Shown here piece after piece: positions 55,372-64,000 of a stretch of DNA of 64,000 nt; the first letter of the stretch is position 1, and each line of letters begins with the position of its first letter. Made by a program: the position numbers and the translations under genes. The stretch comes from Acinetobacter sp. S54 (GTDB lineage Bacteria > Pseudomonadota > Gammaproteobacteria > Pseudomonadales > Moraxellaceae). Under the pieces are notes generated by a model. The model did not search any database and was not told where the DNA came from. It saw only the letters and a list, made by a program, of their open reading frames with translations. Where the stretch lies: positions 310,001-374,000 of the forward strand of contig NZ_JACVUI010000003.1 of assembly GCF_016624945.1 (NCBI RefSeq), written 5' to 3'.

Positions 55372-56421
55372 TTAGCTTTCTAAAAAGTCTGGTTGTTCTT
55401 CATCCTCATGTTCGGCGCTATTTGCCACTGGGGTGCTAGTCAGTAATTGCTCACGAATTTGTTTTTCAATTTCTTGAGCAATTTGAGTATTTTCTTCAAA
55501 ATAACGAATTACGTTATTTTTACCTTGACCAATTTTATTGCCCTTATAAGAATACCAAGCACCTGCTTTTTGTACGATTTCCTGTTGTACTGCTAAATCG
55601 ACTACTTCACCCAGTTGGTTGGTGCCTTTACCATACATAATCTGGAACAATGCTTCTTTAAATGGAGGCGCCATTTTGTTTTTTACGACTTTGACTTTTG
55701 TTTCAGAACCTACAATTTCATCGCCTTCTTTGACCTGTCCAACACGACGGATATCTAAACGAACAGACGCATAGAACTTCAGTGCATTACCACCTGTGGT
55801 TGTTTCTGGGCTACCAAACATCACACCAATCTTCATACGAATCTGGTTGATGAAGATTACCATGCAGTTTGAGCGTTTGGCATTACCTGTAATTTTACGT
55901 AATGCTTGACTCATTAAACGAGCTTGCAAGCCCATATGTGAATCACCCATTTCGCCTTCAATCTCAGCACGAGGGGTCAATGCAGCAACAGAGTCGACTA
56001 CAATTAAGTCAATTGCACCTGAACGAACCAACATATCTGCGATTTCAAGTGCCTGCTCGCCATTGTCAGGCTGTGAAACCAATAAATTGTCGATGTCTAC
56101 GCCAAGCTTACGAGCATATTGTGGATCGAGTGCGTGTTCAGCATCGATAAATGCGCAAGTGCCGCCAGCTTTTTGGCATTGGGCAATGGCTTGTAAAGTC
56201 ATGGTTGTTTTACCAGATGACTCAGGGCCATAAATCTCAACAATACGGCCTTTTGGTAGACCACCAATACCCAGTGCGATATCGAGCGTTAAAGAGCCTG
56301 TAGAGACTGCTTCAACCGCCTGTACGGTATTGTCACCTAGGCGCATTACTGTATTTTTACCAAACTGTTTTTCAATCTGGCTCAAAGCGGCATTTAATGC
56401 CTTGCTTTTATTATCATCCAT
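55372..56421 (-). CDS. recA: Recombinase RecA
   Basis: RecA carries out homologous strand exchange and supports the DNA damage response. 349 residues: Walker [10 protein letters not shown] at 65-73, Walker [20 protein letters not shown], loop L2 [30 protein letters not shown], and an acidic C-terminal tail ([13 protein letters not shown]). Acinetobacter lacks a classical LexA, and I see no LexA box upstream; the upstream region does hold repeated CTGTGTATA. Confidence 0.98.
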   Translation of the reverse strand: MDDNKSKALNAALSQIEKQFGKNTVMRLGDNTVQAVEAVSTGSLTLDIALGIGGLPKGRIVEIYGPESSGKTTMTLQAIAQCQKAGGTCAFIDAEHALDPQYARKLGVDIDNLLVSQPDNGEQALEIADMLVRSGAIDLIVVDSVAALTPRAEIEGEMGDSHMGLQARLMSQALRKITGNAKRSNCMVIFINQIRMKIGVMFGSPETTTGGNALKFYASVRLDIRRVGQVKEGDEIVGSETKVKVVKNKMAPPFKEALFQIMYGKGTNQLGEVVDLAVQQEIVQKAGAWYSYKGNKIGQGKNNVIRYFEENTQIAQEIEKQIREQLLTSTPVANSAEHEDEEQPDFLES

Positions 56422-56579
56422 CTCACAACCTCAAAACTGTGTATATCACTATCATTCAAAGTGGATGTGTCGAATTTTAACCTCGTTCCACCTGTGTATA
56501 GTGACAGATTTATTTTTAATATTCCATGTCAAGATTATGCCAGTACGACATAATATGACGTGTATAAGCAGCCATTCAA

Positions 56580-57020
56580 TTAATCATCATGATAAGACCA
56601 CGATTGGTCAAATTGTTGATCATTTTCTTGTTTAAACTTACTGATTTGTCGACGATCTTTTTTAGATGGACGATGATCAGGTCGCGCTAGATTATGCAAT
56701 TTTCTTTGTGATGCAATCAACTCCCGGCGCGCTAAACTTACTTCTGTTTCTTCATAAAGTAATTGTGCTACTGGAGCAGGGCCTCGTGTTGCAGAAAGCG
56801 CTTTGATCACTACAGTTTTTCGCTCAAAACCTTGCTGAATAGTAAGTTCCATACCAACACGAATTTCTTTCGATACTTTGACTCGTTCGTTGTCATGGTG
56901 AACTTTACCACCTTCAATGGCTGCTTTGGCAATGGACCTCGTTTTAAAGAAACGTGCTGCCCAAAGCCATTTATCGACTCGCATCGAGTCATTTGTATTT
57001 TGTTCAAGCTGTTTTGACAT
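56580..57020 (-). CDS. hslR: RNA-binding S4-domain heat-shock protein 15 (Hsp15)
   Basis: Hsp15 binds free 50S subunits that carry nascent chain and helps recycle them. From ATG 57020 (AAGGA five bases upstream) it has 146 residues; the S4 domain is at about 10-75 (MRVDKWLWAARFFKTRSIAKAAIEGGKV) and the C-terminal tail is basic (LARPDHRPSKKDRRQISKFKQEN). It overlaps the end of yrfG by 17 bases, the same pairing as in E. coli. Confidence 0.9.
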   Translation of the reverse strand: MSKQLEQNTNDSMRVDKWLWAARFFKTRSIAKAAIEGGKVHHDNERVKVSKEIRVGMELTIQQGFERKTVVIKALSATRGPAPVAQLLYEETEVSLARRELIASQRKLHNLARPDHRPSKKDRRQISKFKQENDQQFDQSWSYHDD

Positions 57021-57711
57021 CAACATCCTTAACTTGAGATTGCGGTAAATAAGAAAAAAGTTCAACTAAACTATGAATAGCTGGATAGTTCAGTGTTGCC
57101 AGATCACGGGCCGGTTTTAAGCTTGAAGGTTGAGTAATAGTAATGAGCTTCTCGATTCCAAACTGTTTGGCGCCTTCAAGAACCTGAGCTGTGTCATCTA
57201 CTAAAATAACTTGTGTAGGATCAAATGGATACAGGTCTTTTAGAGTTTGCCAAAAACCAATATCTTCTTTAGCAAAACCTAACTGTTGGCTACTGACTAA
57301 GACTTCAAAATAAGGGCGAAGTGCAATATTTTCAAGTTTAAGTTTTAAGCTTGGCTGATCAGCATTGGTGACTAACCAGCAACGATAGCCCTCATTATTA
57401 AGACTTTTTAAGAGCTCAAAACATCCCGGTCTTGGCTGGATTTTATGTTGAAATTCTTGTTGTAATTTTAAAACATCTACACCGACTTTTGCTGTCCAAT
57501 AATCTGAAGAATACCAGCATAGTGTATGATTGTGTTGTTGATAGAACTGAAATAAGGTATCGCGACTTTGTTGCAGTGAGCATTGATTTATCTGTGCGTG
57601 GCGTATAGGCAGGCACTGATTCCAGATGAAATCATCAAAACTTAAGTCAAGTAGCGTACCGTCCATATCAAATAGGACAATAGGCAAAGTCGAAGAATTA
57701 CAATTTGGCAT
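57004..57711 (-). CDS. yrfG: HAD-family nucleotidase, YrfG-like
   Basis: A 235-residue haloacid-dehalogenase phosphatase; E. coli YrfG dephosphorylates GMP and IMP. Motif I FDMDGTLLDL is at 14-23, motif II VTNAD near 119, and the motif III/IV lysine and acids in GFAKEDIGFW and VILVDDTAQVLEGA. Overlap with hslR gives the conserved yrfG-hslR pair. It is divergent from cysQ with only 13 bases between the starts. Confidence 0.85.
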   Translation of the reverse strand: MPNCNSSTLPIVLFDMDGTLLDLSFDDFIWNQCLPIRHAQINQCSLQQSRDTLFQFYQQHNHTLCWYSSDYWTAKVGVDVLKLQQEFQHKIQPRPGCFELLKSLNNEGYRCWLVTNADQPSLKLKLENIALRPYFEVLVSSQQLGFAKEDIGFWQTLKDLYPFDPTQVILVDDTAQVLEGAKQFGIEKLITITQPSSLKPARDLATLNYPAIHSLVELFSYLPQSQVKDVDVKTA

Positions 57712-57724
57712 AACGGGATAATCT

Positions 57725-58582
57725 ATGTTTATTAAAACTCATGCGCCACAGGATGCATTGATCATGCAATTGTTACCTGTATTACAGGAAGCGAGTCAAA
57801 TTCTTTTTGAAGAATACCAAAGTTATACCGCAGGAAGCGAGTTTAATATTCACCAGAAAAGTGATAATTCACCTGTGACTCAGGCTGATTTAAAGATAAA
57901 TCGTTTTTTAATGAAAGCATTAGCCAAGATTCAGCCTATATATCCAGTATTATCCGAAGAAAATGATAATTCTGATCGACACGAATGGCCAATTTGCTGG
58001 ATGCTTGATCCTCTGGATGGAACCAAAGAATTTATTCATGAGCGAGATGAGTTTACGATTAATTTAAGTTTAATTGAAAATACGAAAACTATTTTTTCGA
58101 TCATTATCGTACCTTGTGAACAGCAGATGTATCTAGGGTTTGTGAATGAACGACCTTATAAATATCAGTTTAATCATGGGCAATGGTGGCGTTATCAAAT
58201 TGCTGATAAACAAGAGATAACGCAATTACAGGTTGGTTTGAGCCACAGCAGTAAAAATACCAAATATCAGCAGCTGATAACCTTTATTGAACAGGATTAT
58301 CCCGTGGTTCGGCGTGAAGCAGGAAGTGCCTATAAGTTTTGTATGATGCTTGAGGGGGAGATTGATCTTTATCCTAGATTTCATCCTACTTCAGAGTGGG
58401 ACACCAGTGCGGGTCAGGGTTTACTGGAAAGTATAGGTGGTGGGCTGATTACGCTAAAAGGGCAACCATTTCAATATAATAAGCGTGATACTATTTTAAA
58501 TACAGGTTTTTTAGCGTTTACCACGCCAGAAATAAAAGATTTAGCATTAAATGCGCTAAAGCAATTGCAGATTACAGATTGA
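57725..58582 (+). CDS. cysQ: 3'(2'),5'-bisphosphate nucleotidase CysQ
   Basis: An inositol-monophosphatase-fold enzyme of 285 residues that removes the 3' phosphate from PAP (and PAPS), clearing a by-product of sulfate assimilation. Metal-binding motifs are clear: SPVTQADLKINR near 53, LSEEND near 78, DPLDGTKEFI near 97 and SEWDTSAGQGLL near 220. The very short gap to the divergent yrfG gene means their promoters overlap. Confidence 0.93.
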   Translation: MFIKTHAPQDALIMQLLPVLQEASQILFEEYQSYTAGSEFNIHQKSDNSPVTQADLKINRFLMKALAKIQPIYPVLSEENDNSDRHEWPICWMLDPLDGTKEFIHERDEFTINLSLIENTKTIFSIIIVPCEQQMYLGFVNERPYKYQFNHGQWWRYQIADKQEITQLQVGLSHSSKNTKYQQLITFIEQDYPVVRREAGSAYKFCMMLEGEIDLYPRFHPTSEWDTSAGQGLLESIGGGLITLKGQPFQYNKRDTILNTGFLAFTTPEIKDLALNALKQLQITD

Positions 58583-58641
58583 GAGTTTTTACCTGCATGG
58601 TATAGTGGGCAGGTAATGAGAATGACAATATAAGATGATTT

Positions 58642-59385
58642 ATGGCACTTAAGCTATTACCTCCTAGTATGTTACAGGCAATTGATTTATTGCCTGATGG
58701 CACTATTCCTGTGACACTTTTTACACGACATTCGATTCGTGAAATTGTGAATGGACAGGGCTTGGCGGGATACGACTTACAGTTAACTGAGCCTGGTCGG
58801 GTTTTGGCTCAGGAATGGGGTGCTTGTCTCATCCAAAATACAGGTCGAATCATTCAGCACTGTATTTCTAGTCCTATTCAACGTTGTATTGATACCGCTG
58901 CGCTTATGATTGAAGGGGCTGATCAGGTTACACCTACCAGTAACACCCATACGATTGAAATCGTTGAACAGGGTTTATTGGTTGAGCCGGGTAGTTTTGT
59001 TCTGGATATAAAAAAAGCCGCGCCTTACTTTCGTGAACAGGGTGCATTGGGATTTATTAATAGTTTTGTTAATAATGCTTTACCCGGTATGAAACATCCT
59101 ATTACTGGTGTATTTGATGTTCTAGAGCTGATCTATAACACGCATCCCAATACTTCGCAGGGGTTAAGCCTAGCTGTGAGTCATGACACGATTATTGCTG
59201 CTATTGTTGCGGTTATTTCTGGTCGAAGTCAGATTGATAAAGAAGATTGGCCTGCCATGATGGAGGGTCTATTCGTCTGGTTTGAAGGAGATGACTTTAT
59301 CAATAGCCAGCTTAAATGGATTTGGCGAGGTGAAGTTCATCAATTGAATGTAAGTGATTTTATACAGGTTGATCGGCGTTTATAA
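58642..59385 (+). CDS. Histidine phosphatase superfamily protein
   Basis: A 247-residue protein with the phosphohistidine RH pair at residues 29-30 (LFTRHSIREI), a second arginine in SSPIQRCIDTAALM and the late catalytic SHDTIIAAIV, as in branch-2 acid phosphatase-like members of the superfamily. The usual RHG is RHS here. No signal peptide is seen, so it is probably cytoplasmic; the substrate cannot be told. It stands 60 bases after cysQ. Confidence 0.8.
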   Translation: MALKLLPPSMLQAIDLLPDGTIPVTLFTRHSIREIVNGQGLAGYDLQLTEPGRVLAQEWGACLIQNTGRIIQHCISSPIQRCIDTAALMIEGADQVTPTSNTHTIEIVEQGLLVEPGSFVLDIKKAAPYFREQGALGFINSFVNNALPGMKHPITGVFDVLELIYNTHPNTSQGLSLAVSHDTIIAAIVAVISGRSQIDKEDWPAMMEGLFVWFEGDDFINSQLKWIWRGEVHQLNVSDFIQVDRRL

Positions 59386-59445
59386 ATGAGCGAACACAGC
59401 CAATCATAAAAAGAAGCGTTAAATATTTTTATTATTTCCAGAGCA

Positions 59446-59470
59446 ATAAAAAAAGCCCAGTAGGGCTTTC
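59446..59470 (-). terminator. Terminator of rpsT
   Basis: AAAGCCC and GGGCTTT pair around a four-base loop and are followed on the minus strand by seven T. On the plus strand it may also serve the histidine phosphatase gene. Confidence 0.85.
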
Positions 59471-59482
59471 TTTATTTGCTGC

Positions 59483-59752
59483 TTAGTTAGAAGCTAATGC
59501 TTTAACTTGAGCGTTTAAGCGGCTCTTGTGACGAGCAGCTTTATTTTTGTGGATGATGCCTTTATCAGCCATACGGTCAATTACAGGAACAGCTTTTTTA
59601 TAAGCTTCTGTAGCAACAGCATAATCACCAGATGCGATTGCGCTTACAGTACGTTTGATGTAAGTACGAACCATAGAACGCAAGCTTGCGTTGTGTTTAC
59701 GCGCTTTAACGTTTTGACGCGCACGTTTTTTTGCCTGAGCAGAGTTTGCCAC
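59483..59752 (-). CDS. rpsT: 30S ribosomal protein S20
   Basis: S20 binds 16S rRNA early in small-subunit assembly. From GTG 59752, seven bases after AAGGAG, it has 89 residues starting [27 protein letters not shown], the family's usual start; it is basic and helical. The non-ATG start recalls the UUG of E. coli rpsT, which supports autoregulation there. It has its own terminator and is divergent from the next gene. Confidence 0.97.
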   Translation of the reverse strand: MANSAQAKKRARQNVKARKHNASLRSMVRTYIKRTVSAIASGDYAVATEAYKKAVPVIDRMADKGIIHKNKAARHKSRLNAQVKALASN

Positions 59753-59961
59753 TCTTGCACTCCTTGAAATTTGATTGGTCTGGGCGGGCTGAAGTTTCAC
59801 CGGTTATAGTTAAAACTATCACCAGCCCGTAAACAAGTGCCATATTTTGATGAATCGGTGCGGTTAAGTCAAGTCTTGAGACGTTTTTGCAACGCTTTTG
59901 ATGGTGATAAATTCTCAAGAACAGGCTAAATTAAGGCAAAAATACTCAGGCTGTTTAAAAT

Positions 59962-60627
59962 ATGACAAATATCAAGAATAAAGCCCTCGTTATTGGCGCG
60001 ACAGGACTGGTGGGAAAAGCGCTTGTAAACCAATTACAAGCAGCACCAGAATTTGAAGATATCACCGTTATTGTACGCAAGGAGCTAGATGAATTTAAAA
60101 ACTACTCTAAAGTTCAACAATTTTTACTTGAAGATTTTTTGTTACTGAATGATCAGGACGTCAGTGGCTATACACATGCATTTAGTTGTCTGGGTTCAAC
60201 CATTAAAAAAGCAGGTTCTAAGCAGAAATTTTACGCGATTGATTATGAAATCAATGCTCATTTTGCTGATTTACTTCAGGATAAAGAAACGCATTTACTG
60301 GTGGTGAGTGCTTTAGGCGCAAATTCCTCCTCAATTGTGTTTTATAACAGGGTCAAGGGGCAACTCGAAGATTATTTAAAAACATTGACATTAACCAGAC
60401 TTTCAATCTTTCATCCTTCTTTGTTGATCGGTGAGCGAGAAGAGCAGCGATTATTGGAAAGCGCCGCACAAAAATTATTTTTAAGTTTGCAGAATATTTG
60501 GAAGAAACCATTTTTATATAAACCTGTTACCGCAGAACAATTGGCTCATACCATGGTCGTAGCTGCAAATACGCAAATGGAAGCTTTTAAAGTTTATGAT
60601 AATTTAGCCATACAAATGACCTCATAA
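59962..60627 (+). CDS. NAD(P)-binding short-chain dehydrogenase-like protein (TIP30/YbjT-like)
   Basis: A 221-residue Rossmann-fold protein: ALVIGATGLVGKALVNQL holds the GxxGxxG nucleotide site, and AFSCLGSTIKKAGSKQKF with YAIDYEINAHFADLL and VSALGANSSSIVFYNRVKGQLEDYL shows the TIP30/HTATIP2-like atypical SDR pattern with the YxxxK-like pair. Substrate is unknown. rraA starts 11 bases after its stop. Confidence 0.8.
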   Translation: MTNIKNKALVIGATGLVGKALVNQLQAAPEFEDITVIVRKELDEFKNYSKVQQFLLEDFLLLNDQDVSGYTHAFSCLGSTIKKAGSKQKFYAIDYEINAHFADLLQDKETHLLVVSALGANSSSIVFYNRVKGQLEDYLKTLTLTRLSIFHPSLLIGEREEQRLLESAAQKLFLSLQNIWKKPFLYKPVTAEQLAHTMVVAANTQMEAFKVYDNLAIQMTS

Positions 60628-60638
60628 TGGAGAGCAAC

Positions 60639-61151
60639 ATGACAACAGTGCCTTTCGTAACCTGTGATTTACTCGACGACCATCCTGAACATGATATTCA
60701 GGTGCTAACACCCTCGTTAGATGGACGTTTTTTTAAAAGTTACGGTGCACGTAAAACATTTGGTGGACAAATTGTGACTGTAAAATGTTTTGAAGATAAT
60801 TCACGCGTTAAAGAATTATTAGCGACAGATGGAACAGGAAAAGTTCTGGTAGTCGATGGTGGCGCATCCATGCGCTGTGCGTTGATGGGCGATATGATTG
60901 CTGAGTCAGCCGTACAAAATCACTGGAATGGCGTGGTGATTTATGGCTGTATTCGTGATGTGGATGCACTTGCTGAACTGGATTTGGGCGTGCATGCATT
61001 GGCTGCAATTCCGCAAAAAAGTAACCGTAAAGGCATAGGCGAGGTGGATGTGAATCTGTACTTTGGTGGGGTGACATTTCAATCGGGTGATTTTATCTAT
61101 GCTGATAACAATGGCATTGTAGTCGCTAAAGAACAACTCACAAATCTATAA
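60639..61151 (+). CDS. rraA: Ribonuclease E activity regulator / HMG-aldolase-like RraA
   Basis: A 170-residue protein of the RraA family, which binds RNase E and slows RNA decay in E. coli, and whose relatives are 4-hydroxy-4-methyl-2-oxoglutarate aldolases. GGASMRCALMGDMIAESAVQNHWNG and VVIYGCIRDVDALAELDLGVHAL hold the conserved GD and RD elements used by the aldolase members, so activity could be either. ATG 60639 (GGAG six bases before) is preferred to one four codons earlier. Confidence 0.88.
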   Translation: MTTVPFVTCDLLDDHPEHDIQVLTPSLDGRFFKSYGARKTFGGQIVTVKCFEDNSRVKELLATDGTGKVLVVDGGASMRCALMGDMIAESAVQNHWNGVVIYGCIRDVDALAELDLGVHALAAIPQKSNRKGIGEVDVNLYFGGVTFQSGDFIYADNNGIVVAKEQLTNL

Positions 61152-61166
61152 TAACAGGATAACGTT

Positions 61167-61949
61167 ATGGTGATTCATCAAATTAAGGTCTTGCAATCTC
61201 TTACATCAAGTCTTGCCGGAGGGGGGCGTGGAGTCATTGGTACACCGTTTCCCATTCAACCAGAAAAACCAATTAAGCTTTATGAATTTGAAGGATCGCC
61301 ATTTTGTCGTCGTGTACGAGAGGCTTTGACTTTGCTCAATCTGGATGTTGAAATTTATCCATGTCCTAAAGGTGGTCAAAAGTATCGTCAAATTGTGAAA
61401 GAAAAAGGTGGGAAATTACGGTTTCCATTTATGATCGATGAAAATACAGGTGACCAGCTTTTTGAGTCTCAGGAAATTATTCATCATCTTTTCAAAAATT
61501 ACGGTAGAACTGGAAAAACGCCTAATAAATATAGTCATTATCCTAAAATACCGCTGCCTGAGTTCGCAGGAACACTTTTAAATATGGCACGTGGAGTCTG
61601 GGTCGATAAGAAGATCGTAAATCGTGCTGCGCCTGCGCAATTGCTTGAACTTTGGAGTTTTGAGGCCAGCCCCTATTCACGTATTGTTCGCGCAGTGTTG
61701 ACGGAATTAGAAATTCCTTACATTTTACATAATATACCAAAGGAACGTTGGCAAGATCAGGGGCCAGCAGTGTTACGATTAAAGCCAGGAAAATATGTAC
61801 CTTTGGTTGGTGGCAAACGTGAAAAAATGCTGCCAGAAATGCAGGGGAAAATGCAAGTTCCTTATTTAGTGGATCCAAATACTGGAGTTAAGCTATTTGA
61901 GTCTGCTGAAATTGTGAAATATTTAAAGAAACAATACGGACAAGCCTAA
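61167..61949 (+). CDS. Protein with two glutathione S-transferase N-terminal (thioredoxin-fold) domains
   Basis: 260 residues made of two similar GST-N/glutaredoxin-like domains: one at about 34-112 with EGSPFCRRVREAL and LFESQEIIHHL, one at about 160-258 with EASPYSRIVRAVL and LFESAEIVKYL. Each has the cis-proline (RFPFMID, QVPYLVD) and the E-S pair that binds glutathione's gamma-glutamyl group. The first has cysteine in the active-site turn, the second serine. The helical GST C-terminal domain is lacking. Function is unknown; membership beside rraA suggests no pathway. Confidence 0.82.
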   Translation: MVIHQIKVLQSLTSSLAGGGRGVIGTPFPIQPEKPIKLYEFEGSPFCRRVREALTLLNLDVEIYPCPKGGQKYRQIVKEKGGKLRFPFMIDENTGDQLFESQEIIHHLFKNYGRTGKTPNKYSHYPKIPLPEFAGTLLNMARGVWVDKKIVNRAAPAQLLELWSFEASPYSRIVRAVLTELEIPYILHNIPKERWQDQGPAVLRLKPGKYVPLVGGKREKMLPEMQGKMQVPYLVDPNTGVKLFESAEIVKYLKKQYGQA

Positions 61950-61969
61950 AGTTTCATGGGTAAAAGAAT

Positions 61970-61999
61970 ACGGATAAGTTTATGACTTATCCGTGTTTT
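61970..61999 (+). terminator. Terminator after the double GST-N gene
   Basis: ACGGATAAGT and ACTTATCCGT pair perfectly around five bases and are followed by a T run. Confidence 0.88.
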
Positions 62000-62108
62000 T
62001 GTTTGTATTTTATACGGCTATAAATTTTTCAATCATTCTAAAGTAAGCTTTTATATACAATATGTTAAATTAGTAACAGAATAAAATGCTCAGACAAGGC
62101 AGAGGTTT

Positions 62109-63050
62109 ATGACATTAACTCGAGTTCAACCTGTTACCAGTCGTCCAGGTGAAAACGCTTTATTTATTGTATTGGGACTCTCTTTAACCGATGGTGTAAA
62201 AGAAAAAGTTATCGATTTTTCAGCAAATTTTTCAGCATTGACGCGTAGCTTAAGAGCACGTTATCCAGATGATAATTTTAATGCTGTTTTGGGCTTCAGT
62301 TCAAATGCATGGGATATGTTGTTTGAAGGGCAGCCTAAACCCCACGAGTTAACCACTTTTAAAGAAATTAAAGGGCCAAAATATACTGCTGTTTCGACTG
62401 CTGGGGATTTATTTTTCCATATTCGCGCAGACCGTCAAGCTTTATGTTTTGAATTGGCCAGTATTATTCATGAACAATTAAAAGATTTGACTCATCCTGT
62501 CGATGAAGTGCATGGTTTCCGTTATTTTGATGGCCGTGCCATTATTGGCTTTGTAGATGGTACAGAAAATCCTGAACCTGAGATTGCCGCAGAATATGCT
62601 CTAGTTGGTACGGAAGATCCATTATTTACTGGTGGGAGCTATGCTTTTGTACAAAAGTACATTCATGATATGGATAAATGGCGTGGCTTAAGCGATGAAG
62701 AACAGGAAAAAGTGATTGGTCGTAAAAAGTTTAATGATGTTGAGCTAGGTGATGATGTAAAACCGGGAACAGCACATAATAATGTGAGTAAAGCCTATGA
62801 TGATGAAGGGAATGAACTGAAAATCATGCGCGCCAATATGCCATTTGCTAATCCAAGTAAAGGGGAATATGGAACCTATTTTATCGGCTATGCCAATAAA
62901 TTTAGTACAACACGTCAAATGTTAGAACATATGTTTCTGGGTAATGCTGAAGGGCATTTAGACCGTTTATTGGACTTTAGCACAGCACAGACAGGAACCT
63001 TATTTTTTGTTCCTACCGTTGATTTTCTTGATGATTTAGGCGATGAATGA
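62109..63050 (+). CDS. Dyp-type haem peroxidase
   Basis: A 313-residue dye-decolourising peroxidase of the YfeX-like class, cytoplasmic as no Tat signal is present. The family motif GFVDGTENP is near residues 148-156, the proximal haem histidine is likely in PGTAHNNVSKAY near 221, and the distal arginine region reads MRANMPF. It uses H2O2 to oxidise various substrates; no encapsulin gene is adjacent. It is followed by a strong terminator. Confidence 0.93.
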   Translation: MTLTRVQPVTSRPGENALFIVLGLSLTDGVKEKVIDFSANFSALTRSLRARYPDDNFNAVLGFSSNAWDMLFEGQPKPHELTTFKEIKGPKYTAVSTAGDLFFHIRADRQALCFELASIIHEQLKDLTHPVDEVHGFRYFDGRAIIGFVDGTENPEPEIAAEYALVGTEDPLFTGGSYAFVQKYIHDMDKWRGLSDEEQEKVIGRKKFNDVELGDDVKPGTAHNNVSKAYDDEGNELKIMRANMPFANPSKGEYGTYFIGYANKFSTTRQMLEHMFLGNAEGHLDRLLDFSTAQTGTLFFVPTVDFLDDLGDE

Positions 63051-63078
63051 TTTAAGTCGTGGGCAGGCTTAAATAATA

Positions 63079-63109
63079 AAACCCAAGCGAATGATTTGCT
63101 TGGGTTTTT
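63079..63109. terminator. Terminator between the Dyp peroxidase and the glutamate-synthase-like gene
   Basis: AAACCCAAGC and GCTTGGGTTT pair around nine bases with T runs on the plus side and A runs before the stem, so it can serve both converging genes. Confidence 0.87.
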
Positions 63110-63143
63110 AAGTTGGGATTTTTAAATATTGAATGGGCTAAAA

Positions 63144-64000
63144 TTAAAATCGTTCTGCCATCGCCATATTCCACATTCGATAATAAAAATTTTCATCATC
63201 TTTTTCATGGCAATCTAAAAGTTCTCCACCTTTAAAGAAAAAATGTAGTTGTGCATAATTTTTGATTTCACGATCATTAATTCGTTGAGCCAGATGATGT
63301 GCCTTAATTTCTGATGGATGTTGTAAGCCAGCTGCCGCGATCATTTCAGACAGAGCATGTAATGTATTTTTCTGAAAATGAAAAACACGATCTGCTTTGG
63401 TGGGCACATCGATTGCTTTTTGGCGATCTTTATCCTGTGTGGCGACACCCACTGGACACTGATTGGTATGGCAACTTTGTGCCTGAATACAGCCTACCGC
63501 AAACATAAAACCACGTGCGGAATTGACCCAGTCTGCACCAAGAGCAAACGTGCTGGCAATATCAAAAGCACTAATAATCTTTCCACTGGCACCTAGTTTA
63601 ATCTGATCGCGTATTCCAGCACCAATCAATGTGTTATGTACAAACTGTAAGCCTTCACGTAGAGGCGTTCCGATAAAATCACTAAATTCCACAGGTGCAG
63701 CACCTGTACCACCTTCAGAGCCATCTACTACAATAAAATCAGGAATAATTTTAGTGACTAACATGGCTTTCACAATCCCCATAAATTGCCATGGTTGGCC
63801 GATACAGAGTTTAAAACCCACGGGTTTTCCACCTGATAGTTCACGTAATTGTTGAATAAAATGCATCATCTCAATTGGCGTGTTAAATGCAGAATGTTTT
63901 GGGGGTGAGACACAGTCACGGTCACGTGGCACACCACGGATTTCAGCAATTTCCTCAGTAATTTTATTTTTGGGTAAGATTCCACCGTGTCCCGGTTTTG
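63144..64000 (-). CDS. FMN-binding glutamate synthase family protein, C-terminal part (cut by window edge)
   Basis: The minus-strand frame is open from the window edge to its stop at 63144; the GTG at 63932 is internal, because the codons before it encode KPGHGGILPKNKITEEIAEIRG, a conserved piece of the glutamate synthase alpha/beta barrel. Further marks are SPPKHSAF, VVDGSEGGTGAAPVEFSD, LGASGKIISAFDIA and the 3Fe-4S cluster cysteines in CIQAQSCHTNQCPVG. These short GltB-like proteins (about 500-550 residues) lack the amidotransferase domain; their physiological reaction is often unclear. The start of the gene is outside the window. Confidence 0.88.
   Translation of the reverse strand, partial: KPGHGGILPKNKITEEIAEIRGVPRDRDCVSPPKHSAFNTPIEMMHFIQQLRELSGGKPVGFKLCIGQPWQFMGIVKAMLVTKIIPDFIVVDGSEGGTGAAPVEFSDFIGTPLREGLQFVHNTLIGAGIRDQIKLGASGKIISAFDIASTFALGADWVNSARGFMFAVGCIQAQSCHTNQCPVGVATQDKDRQKAIDVPTKADRVFHFQKNTLHALSEMIAAAGLQHPSEIKAHHLAQRINDREIKNYAQLHFFFKGGELLDCHEKDDENFYYRMWNMAMAERF

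Noticed and set aside
63144..63932. Complete 262-residue gene starting at GTG 63932
   Set aside because: Conserved glutamate-synthase sequence continues upstream in frame to the window edge, so the gene is longer and truncated here.

Overview
This is an AT-rich chromosomal stretch of a gammaproteobacterium, almost certainly Acinetobacter. I base that on protein content and gene order from memory of the genus (CysQ, YrfG and Hsp15 together, a Coq7-type hydroxylase, an orphan ntrBC pair, an AcnB that starts on GTG); I ran no database search. It looks like ordinary, densely coded chromosome: I see no insertion sequence, prophage, integron or CRISPR array, and no tRNA or rRNA genes. The stable RNA I can name is 4.5S SRP RNA (ffs).

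Layout. 1-2.7 kb: the start of an acyl-CoA dehydrogenase gene, an ABC1/AarF kinase-like gene and a small orphan, all on the minus strand. 2.8-3.9 kb: a fluoride (crcB-motif) riboswitch in front of a DUF190 gene and an inorganic pyrophosphatase gene, with no intact crcB. 4-7 kb: a MoeB/ThiF-family E1-like enzyme, a second ABC1 kinase, and folB-folK. 7.2-15 kb: a complete kdpABCDE potassium-uptake operon with a short leader ORF touching kdpA. 15-17.7 kb: a DUF2799 lipoprotein, coq7 and an MFS transporter. 17.8-25.1 kb: tamA-tamB. 25-27 kb: four small envelope or orphan genes. 27.4-30 kb: acnB behind a long inverted-repeat leader. 30-31.7 kb: a divergent orphan/XRE-regulator pair and an Lrp-type regulator.

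31.8-35.9 kb: a candidate structured RNA followed by a four-gene siderophore ABC importer in the order permease-permease-ATPase-binding protein, then a decayed region. 36.5-40.7 kb: ribokinase, an orphan gene and ntrC-ntrB. 41-53.4 kb: the conserved housekeeping cluster rimO-pyrH-frr-uppS-cdsA-dxr-rseP-bamA-skp-lpxD-fabZ-lpxA, which joins lipid-carrier, phospholipid, lipid A and outer-membrane protein assembly genes. 53.4-59.8 kb: cpoB-like gene, ffs, recX, recA, hslR, yrfG, cysQ, a histidine phosphatase and rpsT. 59.9-64 kb: an NAD(P)-binding protein, rraA, a double GST-N-domain protein, a Dyp-type peroxidase and the 3' end of a glutamate-synthase-like gene cut by the window edge.

The least ordinary signals are regulatory: the fluoride switch whose usual transporter gene is missing, a plus-strand structured RNA with a terminator between the Lrp gene and the siderophore operon, the acnB leader hairpin, the kdp leader ORF, and tandem operator-like repeats between the XRE gene and its divergent partner. 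I found no clearly new multi-gene defence or mobile system.
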